From Leifsonia sp052114085 (lineage in GTDB: Bacteria > Actinomycetota > Actinomycetes > Actinomycetales > Microbacteriaceae), in the NCBI RefSeq assembly GCF_052114085.1, contig NZ_JBFREB010000001.1, positions 1,798,001 through 1,862,000 of the forward strand: a stretch of DNA of 64,000 bases, read 5' to 3'. A model generated the notes under the pieces. The model did no database searches and was not told the origin of the DNA. It was given only the letters and a program-made list of their open reading frames with translations. A program made the translations under genes and the position numbers. Of the stretch, positions 42,563-51,524 are shown piece after piece. Every line of letters starts with the position of its first letter. Position 1 is the first letter of the stretch.

Positions 42563-43524
42563 TCGTCGATCTTCCCGCGACGACCGTCAGCAACATTTCG
42601 AAGGCGCTCGTCAAGATCCGTGAGGAGGGCGGCGCCGTGGCCCTGGGCCGCGTCCTGACCCTCATCATCGCCACCCACCTCGGGCAGGAGGAGGAGGCCA
42701 TCGAGGCCGCCAACGACGCCTCCCGCGAGCACCCCATGCGCGTCATCGTGGTCTCGACCGACGACGACGGCGTTCACAAGGGCGACGAGGCGCGTCTCGA
42801 CGCCCAGATCCGTGTCGGCGGCGACGCCGGGGCCAGCGAGGTCATCGTGCTCCGCGCCTACGGCGAGACCGCGAGCGACGAGGAGGGACTGGTCACCGGC
42901 CTGCTCCTCCCCGATGCCCCGGTCGTGGTCTGGTGGCCGGGGATCGCACCCGAGAAGGCATCCACCTCCCCCCTGGGCCGTATTGCGACCCGCCGGATCA
43001 CGGATGCGTCGGCGCAGCCGAATCCCCAGGACTTCCTGTTCCACCTGGGGCAGACGTACGCCCCAGGCGACACGGACTTCGCTTGGACCCGGCTCACCCT
43101 GTGGCGGGCCCAGCTCGCTGCGGTCCTCGACCAGCCTCCGTACGAGCCCATCACGGGCGTCGACGTGGCCGGTGCAGCAGACTCCCCCTCCACGCTGCTC
43201 CTCGCCGCGTGGCTGCGTCTGCAGCTGCAGGTGCCGGTGAAGTACGACCTCGCCTCGCGCGCGATCGGCTCCGGCGGCATCCACGGCGTCAAAATGGAGC
43301 GTGCGTCCGGCGTGATCGAGCTCGCGCGCGAGGTCCCCAACGTGGCGCGACTGTCGCAGCCGGGGCAGCCCACGCACGATCTCTCGCTGCCACGCCGCAG
43401 CCTGCGCGATTGCCTCGCGGAGGAACTGCGTAGGCTGGACCCGGACGACCTCTACGGTGAGGTCATCACGAAGGGTCTCGCACTGTTGGAGACCTCTGAC
43501 GAAGGAGCAGGCGCCAGGGCATGA
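42559..43524 (+). CDS. opcA: Glucose-6-phosphate dehydrogenase assembly protein OpcA
   Basis: Partner of Zwf; in cyanobacteria OpcA promotes oligomerisation and redox control of the dehydrogenase, and in actinobacteria the two genes are almost always adjacent. The 321-residue protein begins with IVDLPATTVSNISKALVKIR, has a VVWWPGIAPEKASTSPLG core and the RITDAS block. GGAGG precedes ATG 42559. Both ends overlap their neighbours by 4 nt, so zwf, opcA and pgl are coupled. Confidence 0.95.
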   Translation: MIVDLPATTVSNISKALVKIREEGGAVALGRVLTLIIATHLGQEEEAIEAANDASREHPMRVIVVSTDDDGVHKGDEARLDAQIRVGGDAGASEVIVLRAYGETASDEEGLVTGLLLPDAPVVVWWPGIAPEKASTSPLGRIATRRITDASAQPNPQDFLFHLGQTYAPGDTDFAWTRLTLWRAQLAAVLDQPPYEPITGVDVAGAADSPSTLLLAAWLRLQLQVPVKYDLASRAIGSGGIHGVKMERASGVIELAREVPNVARLSQPGQPTHDLSLPRRSLRDCLAEELRRLDPDDLYGEVITKGLALLETSDEGAGARA

Positions 43525-44291
43525 CGAATGAACGGCGGGTACTCGTTCACCCGGACAAAGAGGCTCTGACGGCGTCGGTGGCCGCGCGTTTCCTCACCAA
43601 GACGATCGACATCCTCGACGACCTCGGCCGCGCGAACATCGCGCTGACCGGGGGGACGATGGGCATCGCGGTGCTGGAGGCGGTCAACGCCTCCCCCGCC
43701 CGCGACACCATCGACTGGTCGAAGGTGCACTTCTGGTGGGGCGACGAGCGGTTCGTGGCGCGCGACGACCCCGACCGCAACGAGCGCCAGGCCCGCGAGG
43801 CCCTGCTGGACCACATCGCAGTGCCGCCGGAGAACGTGCATCCCTTCCCCTCGTCGGACGAGATCCCGGACATCGACGAGGCGGCCCGCGTATACGCGGC
43901 CGAGCTCGAGGCGTTCGGTACTGACGGCCTGCCCATCCCGAAGTTCGACATCATGTTCCTCGGGGTCGGACCGGACGGCCACATCGCGTCGCTGTTCCCC
44001 GATCGGCCGGGCATCCGGGAGACCGAGCTCGCCGTGATCGCGGAGCGCGAGTCGCCGAAGCCGCCGCCGCAGAGGCTCAGCCTGACCCGTCCGGTGATCA
44101 ACTCCTCGGACCGCATCTGGCTGGTGCTCTCCGGCACCGACAAGGCCAGCGCCCTCGGCCTCGCGCTCGCGGGCGCGAGCTACACGGAGGTACCGGTGGC
44201 GGGAGCCAAGGGCCGGAAGCGCACGGTGTTCTTCGTCGATAAGGATGCCGCCGTCGACGTACCCGAGAACCTCATCGCTCCGTCGTACTGA
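43521..44291 (+). CDS. pgl: 6-phosphogluconolactonase
   Basis: Hydrolyses 6-phosphogluconolactone made by Zwf. The 256-residue DevB-type lactonase has NIALTGGTMGIAVLE (phosphate loop), VHFWWGDERFVARDDPDRN and LGVGPDGHIASLFP, the family's catalytic Asp/Glu and His regions. ATG 43521 overlaps the opcA stop by 4 nt. Last gene of the operon; no gnd follows, so 6-phosphogluconate dehydrogenase must be elsewhere. Confidence 0.94.
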   Translation: MTNERRVLVHPDKEALTASVAARFLTKTIDILDDLGRANIALTGGTMGIAVLEAVNASPARDTIDWSKVHFWWGDERFVARDDPDRNERQAREALLDHIAVPPENVHPFPSSDEIPDIDEAARVYAAELEAFGTDGLPIPKFDIMFLGVGPDGHIASLFPDRPGIRETELAVIAERESPKPPPQRLSLTRPVINSSDRIWLVLSGTDKASALGLALAGASYTEVPVAGAKGRKRTVFFVDKDAAVDVPENLIAPSY

Positions 44292-44312
44292 CCCGCTCGA
44301 TTGCGGGTGTCT

Positions 44313-44374
44313 CTGCGGTCGTTCGTCACGTCTGCGCCTGCGCGCCGCGCAGCAGACGTGACGAACGACCGCAG
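44313..44374. repeat. Perfect 23-bp inverted repeat after pgl
   Basis: Arms 44313-44335 and 44352-44374 are exact reverse complements with a 16-nt GC-only-like loop. The arms contain TTCGTCACG, also the centre of the element at 6000-6056. It lies 21 nt past pgl and 24 nt past the convergent hypothetical gene, so it could end both transcripts. No T tract. Confidence 0.9.
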
Positions 44375-44398
44375 TCGCGTATCGGCTGCCGCTGGGGG

Positions 44399-44836
44399 TC
44401 AGCCCGCGTCGCTGGCGCGGAGGCGGTCGCGCAGCAGCGTCAGCCTGGCGCGAGGCGCGCCCGTCAATGGGCCGCGGCTGCGGAGCGTGCGGCGGCCGTG
44501 CCCCGCCGAGGCGATGCGGCGGTCGAAAGCGTGCGTCAGGAGGTGCAGGTAGAACGCAAGGAGCCTGTCTGCCTCGTCGCGCAGCTCCGCGTCGCTGCCG
44601 TCGAGCTCGAGCTCGTCGACCCAGCGCTGGAGATCCGCGAACGACACTCGCAGGCGGAGAGCGCGCCGCGCATCCGCTGCTGTCGTCACGTCGATGTCAT
44701 CGCAGCGTGCAAGGAGGTCGTCGGCCTTCTCAGCGGCGGTGACGGACTCCTCCAGCAACGCCACCAGGCTCAGCCGGCTCACCTCGTCGCCGAGAGCGCG
44801 CGGCGTGTCGGCCCGGTCGTCCCGTGATCCGCGCAT
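44399..44836 (-). CDS. Hypothetical helical protein
   Basis: I do not recognise this 145-residue protein. It is rich in Arg, Asp, Leu and Ala, predicted mostly helical, with no membrane segment, signal peptide or cysteine cluster beyond one Cys near residue 44; the C-terminal 30 residues are strongly basic. ATG 44836 has a full AGGAGG 5 nt upstream, which supports it as a real gene and rejects an upstream GTG. It lies alone between two structured repeats and downstream of rbpA. Confidence 0.7.
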   Translation of the reverse strand: MRGSRDDRADTPRALGDEVSRLSLVALLEESVTAAEKADDLLARCDDIDVTTAADARRALRLRVSFADLQRWVDELELDGSDAELRDEADRLLAFYLHLLTHAFDRRIASAGHGRRTLRSRGPLTGAPRARLTLLRDRLRASDAG

Positions 44837-44868
44837 CCCCACCTCCTGGCCTGACACGCAGTGTAGCC

Positions 44869-44948
44869 GCCCAAGCCGCCGGAGATTTGTGCCAAATCGC
44901 CGCTACTGCGGCGCTAGAACCTCGATTTGCGCCAAATCGCGGCTTGGC
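44869..44948. repeat. Nested inverted repeat between rbpA and the hypothetical gene
   Basis: Outer arms GCCCAAGCCGC (44869-44879) and GCGGCTTGGC (44939-44948) pair with one bulge. Inside are two 15-nt palindromes, GATTTGTGCCAAATC (44884-44898) and GATTTGCGCCAAATC (44924-44938), flanking a small hairpin CGCCGC-TACT-GCGGCG (44898-44913). The palindromes have the same shape as those at 824-840 (TTNGTGCCNAA). Confidence 0.82.
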
Positions 44949-45000
44949 GTGGGCGAAACACGGATGCGGCGCATCGCGAGCCCTTGTGGGCGCAACGACG

Positions 45001-45032
45001 AAAAAGGCCGCCCACCCGAGGGGTGGACGGCC
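45001..45032 (-). terminator. Intrinsic terminator of rbpA
   Basis: A 12-bp stem with one mismatch pair (45006-45017 with 45021-45032, 3-nt loop) is followed on the minus strand by TTTTT. It lies 16 nt past the rbpA stop. This is the only T-tailed terminator in the window. Confidence 0.88.
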
Positions 45033-45047
45033 TCCGTGAGGTGACGG

Positions 45048-45413
45048 CTAGTTCGTGGTGGGGCGACCGCGGCGGGCGCGCAGCTGGTTGAGGGCGTCTT
45101 CGAGCAGCTGCTCGGCCTCTTCCTCGCTGCGGCGCTCCTTCACGTACGCGAGGTGCGTCTTGTACGGCTCGGCCTTTGCCACCGACGGCGGGTTCTCTTT
45201 GTCGCGGCCAGCCGGGAGCCCGGTCGACGGCGAATCGATGACGTCTGGGATCTCCTCCTCGGGGAGGTTCGCCGCGAAGTAGCGGACGGTCTCATTGCCG
45301 AGGGCGTCCCAGTATGAGACGGCGATGCGCTCCGCGTGGAAACCGCGGTCCTGCTCGCCCATGGGGCCCGCGCCGACGCGCGAGCCACGGATTGCACTGC
45401 CTCCGGAAGCCAT
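45048..45413 (-). CDS. rbpA: RNA polymerase-binding protein RbpA
   Basis: Actinobacterial factor that binds RNA polymerase and sigma A and stabilises the open complex. The 121 residues contain the core AIRGSRVGAGPMGE (about 7-20), the YFCPNGHE-like core replaced by VRYFAANLPEEEIP without zinc cysteines, and a C-terminal sigma-interaction helix EEEAEQLLEDALNQLRARR. AAGGAG precedes ATG 45413. Lies 26 nt downstream of secG. Confidence 0.95.
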   Translation of the reverse strand: MASGGSAIRGSRVGAGPMGEQDRGFHAERIAVSYWDALGNETVRYFAANLPEEEIPDVIDSPSTGLPAGRDKENPPSVAKAEPYKTHLAYVKERRSEEEAEQLLEDALNQLRARRGRPTTN

Positions 45414-45439
45414 GCTGTTCTCCTTCTACAGTGACGCGC

Positions 45440-45685
45440 TTACGCGCTGAACTTGGTGATCAGGCCGAGCACCACGATGCAGGTGATCCAGATGAGACCC
45501 AGGATGACCGTGATTCGGTTGAGGTTGCGCTCGGCAACGCCTGATGCACCGAGGTTCGAGGTGACACCGCCGCCGAACATGTCGGAGAGGCCGCCACCGC
45601 GGCCCTTGTGCAGGAGGATGAGCAGCGTCAGCAGGAGGCTGGTGATGCCCAGCAGCACCTGCAGGACGACCTGGAGAATGAGCAC
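45440..45685 (-). CDS. secG: Preprotein translocase subunit SecG
   Basis: Small subunit of the SecYEG channel. The 81-residue protein has two transmembrane helices (about 3-24 and 56-77) joined by a loop with the conserved KGRGGGLSDMFGGG. The start is GTG 45685 with AAGG about 8 nt upstream. A TATACT -10 sits 53 nt before it. Confidence 0.95.
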   Translation of the reverse strand: MLILQVVLQVLLGITSLLLTLLILLHKGRGGGLSDMFGGGVTSNLGASGVAERNLNRITVILGLIWITCIVVLGLITKFSA

Positions 45686-45707
45686 AGGGAACCTTTCGGG
45701 AAAGCGT

Positions 45708-45743
45708 CCGGGCCGAGCCCGGGGAAAGCCAACGGCCAGTATA
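45708..45743 (-). promoter_or_regulatory. secG promoter and leader hairpin
   Basis: TATACT (45743-45738, minus) is a good -10 hexamer just after the tpiA stop. CCGGGC-CGA-GCCCGG (45708-45722) forms a 6-bp hairpin in the leader, 22 nt before the GTG. No clear -35. secG and rbpA can thus be transcribed apart from pgk-tpiA. Confidence 0.55.
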
Positions 45744-45757
45744 CCGTGTGATACCGG

Positions 45758-46561
45758 TCAGAGCCCGACGTGCTTCTGATAACGGACGATCGCGGCGAAC
45801 TCGGCCACGTCGAGGCTCGCGCCGCCGACCAGTGCGCCGTCGACATTCGGCTCGCGCATGAAGCCAGCGATGTTCCCCGACTTCACCGATCCGCCGTAGA
45901 GGATGCGCGTCTTCGCCGCGACGTCCTCTCCCAGGAGCTCGACGATCACCGCGCGCAGCGCCGCGCAGACCTGCTCGGCCTGCTCGGGAGTCGCCGCCTG
46001 GCCGGATCCGATGGCCCAGACCGGCTCGTACGCCACGACGAAGTCGGCTGCGGAGTCGACCTTCGCCAGTGCGGCGCGCAGCTGGGCGACCGGGACGGCA
46101 CTCGCCCCGTGCACTTCCAGGTCTTCCGCCGTCTCGCCGACGCAGATGATCGGTGCGATGTTGTGCTTCAGGGCGGCCGCGACCTTTCCTGCCACCTGCT
46201 CGTCGGTCTCGGCGTGCAGCGTACGCCGCTCCGAGTGGCCGATGATCACGTAGCGCGACTCCAGCGCCTCCAGGAAGGCCGCCGAGATCTCGCCCGTGTA
46301 GGCGCCGGACTCGTGCTCGGAGACATCCTGTCCGCCGAAGGCGAGCGGGAGCTTGTCGGCCGAGATCAGCGTCTGCACGCTGCGCAGGTCGGTGAACGGC
46401 GGAAAGACCGCCACCTCGACCGCAGAGAAGTCGTGGCTCGCGTCCTTCAGCGTCCACGCCAGCTTCTGCACGAACGCAATGGCCTGGAGGTGGTCCAGGT
46501 TCACCTTCCAGTTGCCGGCGATGAGCGGAACGCGCCGCACCGAGGGGCTCACTGCTGCCAT
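45758..46561 (-). CDS. tpiA: Triosephosphate isomerase
   Basis: Interconverts dihydroxyacetone phosphate and glyceraldehyde 3-phosphate. The 267 residues include AGNWK with Lys19, catalytic His109 in IIGHSERR, catalytic Glu179 in AYEPVWAIG, and the phosphate-binding YGGSV and GGASL turns. ATG 46561 overlaps the pgk end by 13 nt. Confidence 0.97.
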   Translation of the reverse strand: MAAVSPSVRRVPLIAGNWKVNLDHLQAIAFVQKLAWTLKDASHDFSAVEVAVFPPFTDLRSVQTLISADKLPLAFGGQDVSEHESGAYTGEISAAFLEALESRYVIIGHSERRTLHAETDEQVAGKVAAALKHNIAPIICVGETAEDLEVHGASAVPVAQLRAALAKVDSAADFVVAYEPVWAIGSGQAATPEQAEQVCAALRAVIVELLGEDVAAKTRILYGGSVKSGNIAGFMREPNVDGALVGGASLDVAEFAAIVRYQKHVGL

Positions 46562-47766
46562 CCGAGGACCTCCAGTCCGGGGAGTCGCTTACCCTCGAGG
46601 AACTCGAGGCTGGCGCCTCCGCCCGTCGAGATGTGACCGAATTGGTCGTCGCGGAAGCCGAGGGCGCGGACCGCTGCGGCCGAGTCGCCGCCGCCGACGA
46701 CGCTCAGACCGTCGACCTCCGTCAATGCCTGGGCGACCGCCTTGGTGCCGGCCGCGAACGGCGCGAGCTCGAAGACACCCATGGGACCGTTCCAGAACAC
46801 CGTCCGCGAGTTGCGCACGTACTCGGAGAACAGCTCGGCCGTCTCGGGACCGATGTCGAGCCCCAGGCCCTTGTCTCCCCAGTCGGTGTCCTCGATGGCA
46901 TCGATCGGGCGCACGGCGTGCTCCGCGTCGGCGCCGAACTTCGACGCCACCACGACGTCGCGTGGCAGCACGATCTCGACGCCCAGCTCTTCGGCCTTCG
47001 CCAGGTAGCCCTTCACGGTGTCGATCTGGTCGGACTCCAGCAGGCTCGAGCCCACCTTCAACCCCTGCGCCGCGAGGAACGTGAACAGCATCCCGCCGCC
47101 GATGAGGAGCGAGTTCACCTTGGGCAGCAGGTGGCCGATCACGCCGAGCTTGTCGGAGACCTTGGAGCCGCCGAGGACGACCGCGTACGGCCGCTCGGGG
47201 TTCTCGGTCAGCCGGTCGAGTACCTCGAGCTCGGCCTGGATGAGCGTGCCCGCCGCGCTCGGCAGCAGCTGCGCGAGCTCGTAGACACTGGCTTGCTTCC
47301 GGTGCACGACGCCGAAGCCGTCGGACACGAACGCGTCGCCGAAGGCGGCGAGCTTCTCGGCGAACGCCTTGCGCTCGGTTTCGTCCTTCGCGGTCTCCCC
47401 CGGGTTGAACCGGAGGTTCTCGAGCAGGGCGACGTCACCGTTCTTCAGACCGTCGACGGCATCTTTCGCGCCGCGGCCGACCGTGTCGCGGGCGAAGGTC
47501 ACCGGCTTGCCCAGCAGCTCGGAGAGCCGCTGGGCAACCGGCGCCAAGCTGTACTTCGCGTCGGGCGCGCCGTCAGGGCGCCCGAGGTGGGAGATCACGA
47601 CCACCTTCGCGCCCTGATTGATCAGGGCGTTCAGGGTGGGAATCGACGCTCGCACGCGACCGTCGTCCGTGATCTTCGTGCCCTCGAGGGGCACGTTCAG
47701 ATCACAGCGGACGACGACACGCTGTCCGGCGAGCGAACCGAGTGAGTCGAGAGTGCGGAGCGTCAC
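46549..47766 (-). CDS. pgk: Phosphoglycerate kinase
   Basis: ATP-forming glycolytic step between 1,3-bisphosphoglycerate and 3-phosphoglycerate. The 405 residues carry VVVRCDLNVPL (17-27), ISHLGRPDG, LGGSKVSDKLGV, the nucleotide-site WNGPMGVFE and GGGDSAAAV. Sits between gap (15 nt gap) and tpiA (13-nt overlap) in a minus-strand glycolytic unit. Confidence 0.97.
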   Translation of the reverse strand: MTLRTLDSLGSLAGQRVVVRCDLNVPLEGTKITDDGRVRASIPTLNALINQGAKVVVISHLGRPDGAPDAKYSLAPVAQRLSELLGKPVTFARDTVGRGAKDAVDGLKNGDVALLENLRFNPGETAKDETERKAFAEKLAAFGDAFVSDGFGVVHRKQASVYELAQLLPSAAGTLIQAELEVLDRLTENPERPYAVVLGGSKVSDKLGVIGHLLPKVNSLLIGGGMLFTFLAAQGLKVGSSLLESDQIDTVKGYLAKAEELGVEIVLPRDVVVASKFGADAEHAVRPIDAIEDTDWGDKGLGLDIGPETAELFSEYVRNSRTVFWNGPMGVFELAPFAAGTKAVAQALTEVDGLSVVGGGDSAAAVRALGFRDDQFGHISTGGGASLEFLEGKRLPGLEVLGWQQ

Positions 47767-47781
47767 GTCGGTTCCCTGTCG

Positions 47782-48786
<1,005 letters not shown>

Positions 48787-48850
48787 AGATGTCTCCAGTT
48801 ACTCGATGGGCGCCGCACGGCGCACTTTGTTGGTGGTTGTTGCGGACGTC

Positions 48851-48881
48851 GGCGTCCCGGGAGGCTCCCTCCCGGGACGCC
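48851..48881 (-). terminator. Terminator hairpin of sodA
   Basis: A perfect 14-bp stem (48851-48864 with 48868-48881, 3-nt loop) starts 8 nt past the sodA stop. There is no T run after it on the minus strand. Confidence 0.75.
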
Positions 48882-48888
48882 ATCCTGG

Positions 48889-49515
48889 TTACGACAGTAG
48901 CAGGAGACCCGCGGTCTTCTCGCGAGTGCGGACGAAGCGGTCGTTGACGTCGGACCAGTTGGTGATGTTCCAGAACGCCTTGACGTAGTCGGCCTTCACG
49001 TTGACGTAGTCGAGGTAGAAGGCGTGCTCCCACATGTCGAGCATGAGCAGCGGGACGGTCGCAGCGGCGAGGTTGCCCTGGTGGTCGTAGAGCTGCTCGA
49101 TGATGAGCTTCTGGCCCAGCGAATCCCAGGCCAGGATCGACCAGCCGGAGCCCTGGATGCCGAGTGCCGACGCCGTGAAGTGCGCGCGGAACTTGTCGAA
49201 CGAGCCGAAGAACTCGTCGATCGCGGCCGCCAACTCGCCGACCGGCTTGTCGCCGCCGTCCGGAGACAGGTTGTTCCAGAACACGGTGTGGTTGACGTGG
49301 CCGGCGAGGTTGAACGCCAGGTCCTTCTCCAGCTTGTTGACGTAGGTCAGGTCGTCGGCGTCGCGGGCCTCCGCGAGCTTCGCGAGCGCCGTGTTGGCGC
49401 CGTCGACGTACGTCTTGTGGTGCTTGTCGTGGTGCAGCTCCATGATCCGGCCGCTGATGTTCGGCTCGAGAGCCGAGTAGTCGTACGGAAGGTCCGGCAG
49501 CGTGTAGTCAGCCAT
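48889..49515 (-). CDS. sodA: Superoxide dismutase (Mn type)
   Basis: Converts superoxide to oxygen and peroxide. The 208 residues contain metal ligands His28 (MELHHDKHH), His76 (VNHTVFWNN), Asp160 and His164 (DMWEHAFYLDY). The outer-sphere glutamine lies at about 146 (DHQGN), the arrangement of Mn rather than Fe enzymes. GGAGATGAG precedes ATG 49515, and TAAGGT (49549-49544) may be its own -10. It is inserted between whiA and gap. Confidence 0.95.
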   Translation of the reverse strand: MADYTLPDLPYDYSALEPNISGRIMELHHDKHHKTYVDGANTALAKLAEARDADDLTYVNKLEKDLAFNLAGHVNHTVFWNNLSPDGGDKPVGELAAAIDEFFGSFDKFRAHFTASALGIQGSGWSILAWDSLGQKLIIEQLYDHQGNLAAATVPLLMLDMWEHAFYLDYVNVKADYVKAFWNITNWSDVNDRFVRTREKTAGLLLLS

Positions 49516-49555
49516 TACTCATCTCCACTGTTGTTGTTGTTCGACCTTAGAAAAA

Positions 49556-50536
49556 CTACACCTCGTCCAGATCTGCGGGGAGGTTCGCATCCGTCCCCGG
49601 GATCCCCAGGTCGCTCGCGCGCTTGTCGGCCATCGCGAGGAGGCGGCGGATCCGGCCGGCGACCGCATCCTTGGTCATCGGCGGGTCTGCGTGGTGCCCC
49701 AGCTCGTCCAAGCTGGCGTCACGGTGCGCGAGGCGCAGCTCGCCCGCGTACTGCAGGTGCTTGGGAACGTCGGGGCCGAGGATCTCCAGCGCGCGCTGCA
49801 CGCGGGAGCACGCGGCGACGGCCGCCTGAGCCGAGCGACGCAGGTTCGCGTCGTCGAAATTGACGAGGCGGTTGGCGTTGGCGCGCACCTCGCGGCGCTG
49901 GCGCAACTCCTCCCAGTTCTTGACCGTCTCGACGGCGCCCATCGCGACGAGCATCGCGCTGATCGCCTCGCCGTCGCGGATGACCACCCGGTGGACGCCG
50001 CGGACCTCCCGCGCCTTCGCGGCGATGCCCAGCCGGCCGGCAGCGCCGACCAGCGCCATGGCGGCCTCGTTGCCCGGGCAGGTGACCTCGAGAGCTGCAG
50101 AGCGGCCCGGGTCGGTGAGCGAGCCGTGCGCGAGGAACGCGCCGCGCCATACGGCGGCCAGCTCGTCGCGGGAGCCGGTGGTCAGGCGGTTCGGGAGGCC
50201 GCGGATCGGCCGGCGGCGCGCATCCAGCAACCCCGTCTGGCGCGCGAGCGTCTCGCCGCCGTCGAGCACCCGCACCAGGTACTGGCTGGTGCGGCGGAGG
50301 CCGGATGCCGAGATCACGGATACATCGCTGCGGACGCCGTAGAGCTCGGCCAGGTCTTTGCGCACCCGACGCGCGAGCTCGGGGGTGTCCAGCTCGCTCT
50401 CCACCGCGATCCGCCCGCCGATGAGGTGCAGGCCGCCCGAGAACCGGAGGATCGTGGCCAGTTCTGCCGCGCGGACCGTGGTCTTGCTGACCTCGACCTT
50501 CGTGAGCTCGTCCTTGACGTCGGAGGTGAGAGCCAA
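49556..50536 (-). CDS. whiA: DNA-binding protein WhiA
   Basis: WhiA proteins join a degenerate LAGLIDADG homing-endonuclease domain to a C-terminal helix-turn-helix; in Streptomyces WhiA activates division genes with WhiB. The 326-residue protein has VKDELTKVEV at the start, WRGAFLAHGSLTDPGRSAALE in the endonuclease-like half, and LDELGHHADPPMTKDAVAGRIRRL as the HTH. Located 55 nt downstream of rapZ. Confidence 0.95.
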   Translation of the reverse strand: MALTSDVKDELTKVEVSKTTVRAAELATILRFSGGLHLIGGRIAVESELDTPELARRVRKDLAELYGVRSDVSVISASGLRRTSQYLVRVLDGGETLARQTGLLDARRRPIRGLPNRLTTGSRDELAAVWRGAFLAHGSLTDPGRSAALEVTCPGNEAAMALVGAAGRLGIAAKAREVRGVHRVVIRDGEAISAMLVAMGAVETVKNWEELRQRREVRANANRLVNFDDANLRRSAQAAVAACSRVQRALEILGPDVPKHLQYAGELRLAHRDASLDELGHHADPPMTKDAVAGRIRRLLAMADKRASDLGIPGTDANLPADLDEV

Positions 50537-50591
50537 TCGGATTCCTTACTGTCTCATGGCGGGGATGGTGCCGTGGATGGATGGGCCGGGA

Positions 50592-51488
50592 TCATTCACG
50601 GCCGAGGTCGCGGTGTTTGGTGTTCACCGCCAGACCCGGGAAACTGCGCAACCGTGCCGCGAGCTCTTCCGCAATCGCGACGGACCGGTGCTTTCCGCCA
50701 GTGCAGCCTATCGCGATCAGAGCGTGTCGTTTGTTCTCGCGCTGGTAGCCCGCCATGATCGGGCGGAGCGCAGAGACGTATCCGCGGATGAACTCTTCGG
50801 CGCCGTTCTGCTCGAGCACGAAGTCGCGGACGACCTCGTCGAGGCCGGTGTGCGGCCGCAGCTCGGGGTTCCAGAACGGGTTCGGAAGGAACCGCGCATC
50901 GGCCACCATGTCGGCGTCGGCGGGCAGCCCGTACTTGAATCCGAAGCTCATGACGGTGACCTGCACGTCGGCCGCATCCTCAGCGGCGAAAGTGTCGGTG
51001 ATGTTGGTGGCCAACTGGTGGATATTGAGGTCGGAGGTGTCGACGATGATGTCGGCGGCCTCCCGGATCTCGCGCAGGCGGGTCCGCTCGGCGGAGATCC
51101 CGTCGAGGATGGTGCCGTCGCCCTGCAGCGGGTGCGGGCGGCGCACCTGCTCGAAGCGGCGCACGAGCACCGCATCCGACGCCTCCAGGAACAGCACGCG
51201 CACCTTGGTGCCCTCGCGGAGGCTCAGGATCATCTCGCGCAGGTCAGCGAAGAAGTTGCGTCCGCGGACGTCCACGACGGCGGCGATGCGCGGCAGCCCC
51301 GACTCCGCGCGGTTGGCGAGTTCGACCAGGGGGCGCAACATCTGCGGCGGGAGGTTGTCGACCACGTACCAGTCGAGGTCCTCGAGCGCGTTGGCGACCG
51401 TCGAGCGGCCGGCGCCCGACATCCCGGTGACGATGAGTACTTCTTGCTGCTGCTGGGCGTCTGCGACTGTGTCGCCGTCGGTGGCCAT
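50592..51488 (-). CDS. rapZ: RNase adapter RapZ / nucleotide-binding protein
   Basis: P-loop protein that in E. coli guides RNase E to the sRNA GlmZ; in actinobacteria its role is unclear. The 298 residues contain Walker A GMSGAGRST (22-30), DNLPPQML, and the C-terminal NPFWNPELRPHTGLD and IGCTGGKHRSV blocks of the family. Sits in the conserved uvrC-rapZ-whiA order, but the usual yvcK gene between rapZ and whiA is missing. Confidence 0.94.
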   Translation of the reverse strand: MATDGDTVADAQQQQEVLIVTGMSGAGRSTVANALEDLDWYVVDNLPPQMLRPLVELANRAESGLPRIAAVVDVRGRNFFADLREMILSLREGTKVRVLFLEASDAVLVRRFEQVRRPHPLQGDGTILDGISAERTRLREIREAADIIVDTSDLNIHQLATNITDTFAAEDAADVQVTVMSFGFKYGLPADADMVADARFLPNPFWNPELRPHTGLDEVVRDFVLEQNGAEEFIRGYVSALRPIMAGYQRENKRHALIAIGCTGGKHRSVAIAEELAARLRSFPGLAVNTKHRDLGRE

Positions 51489-51524
51489 GGACCGGTCTCC
51501 TCCGCTGCCTGGTGTGTCTCCAGC

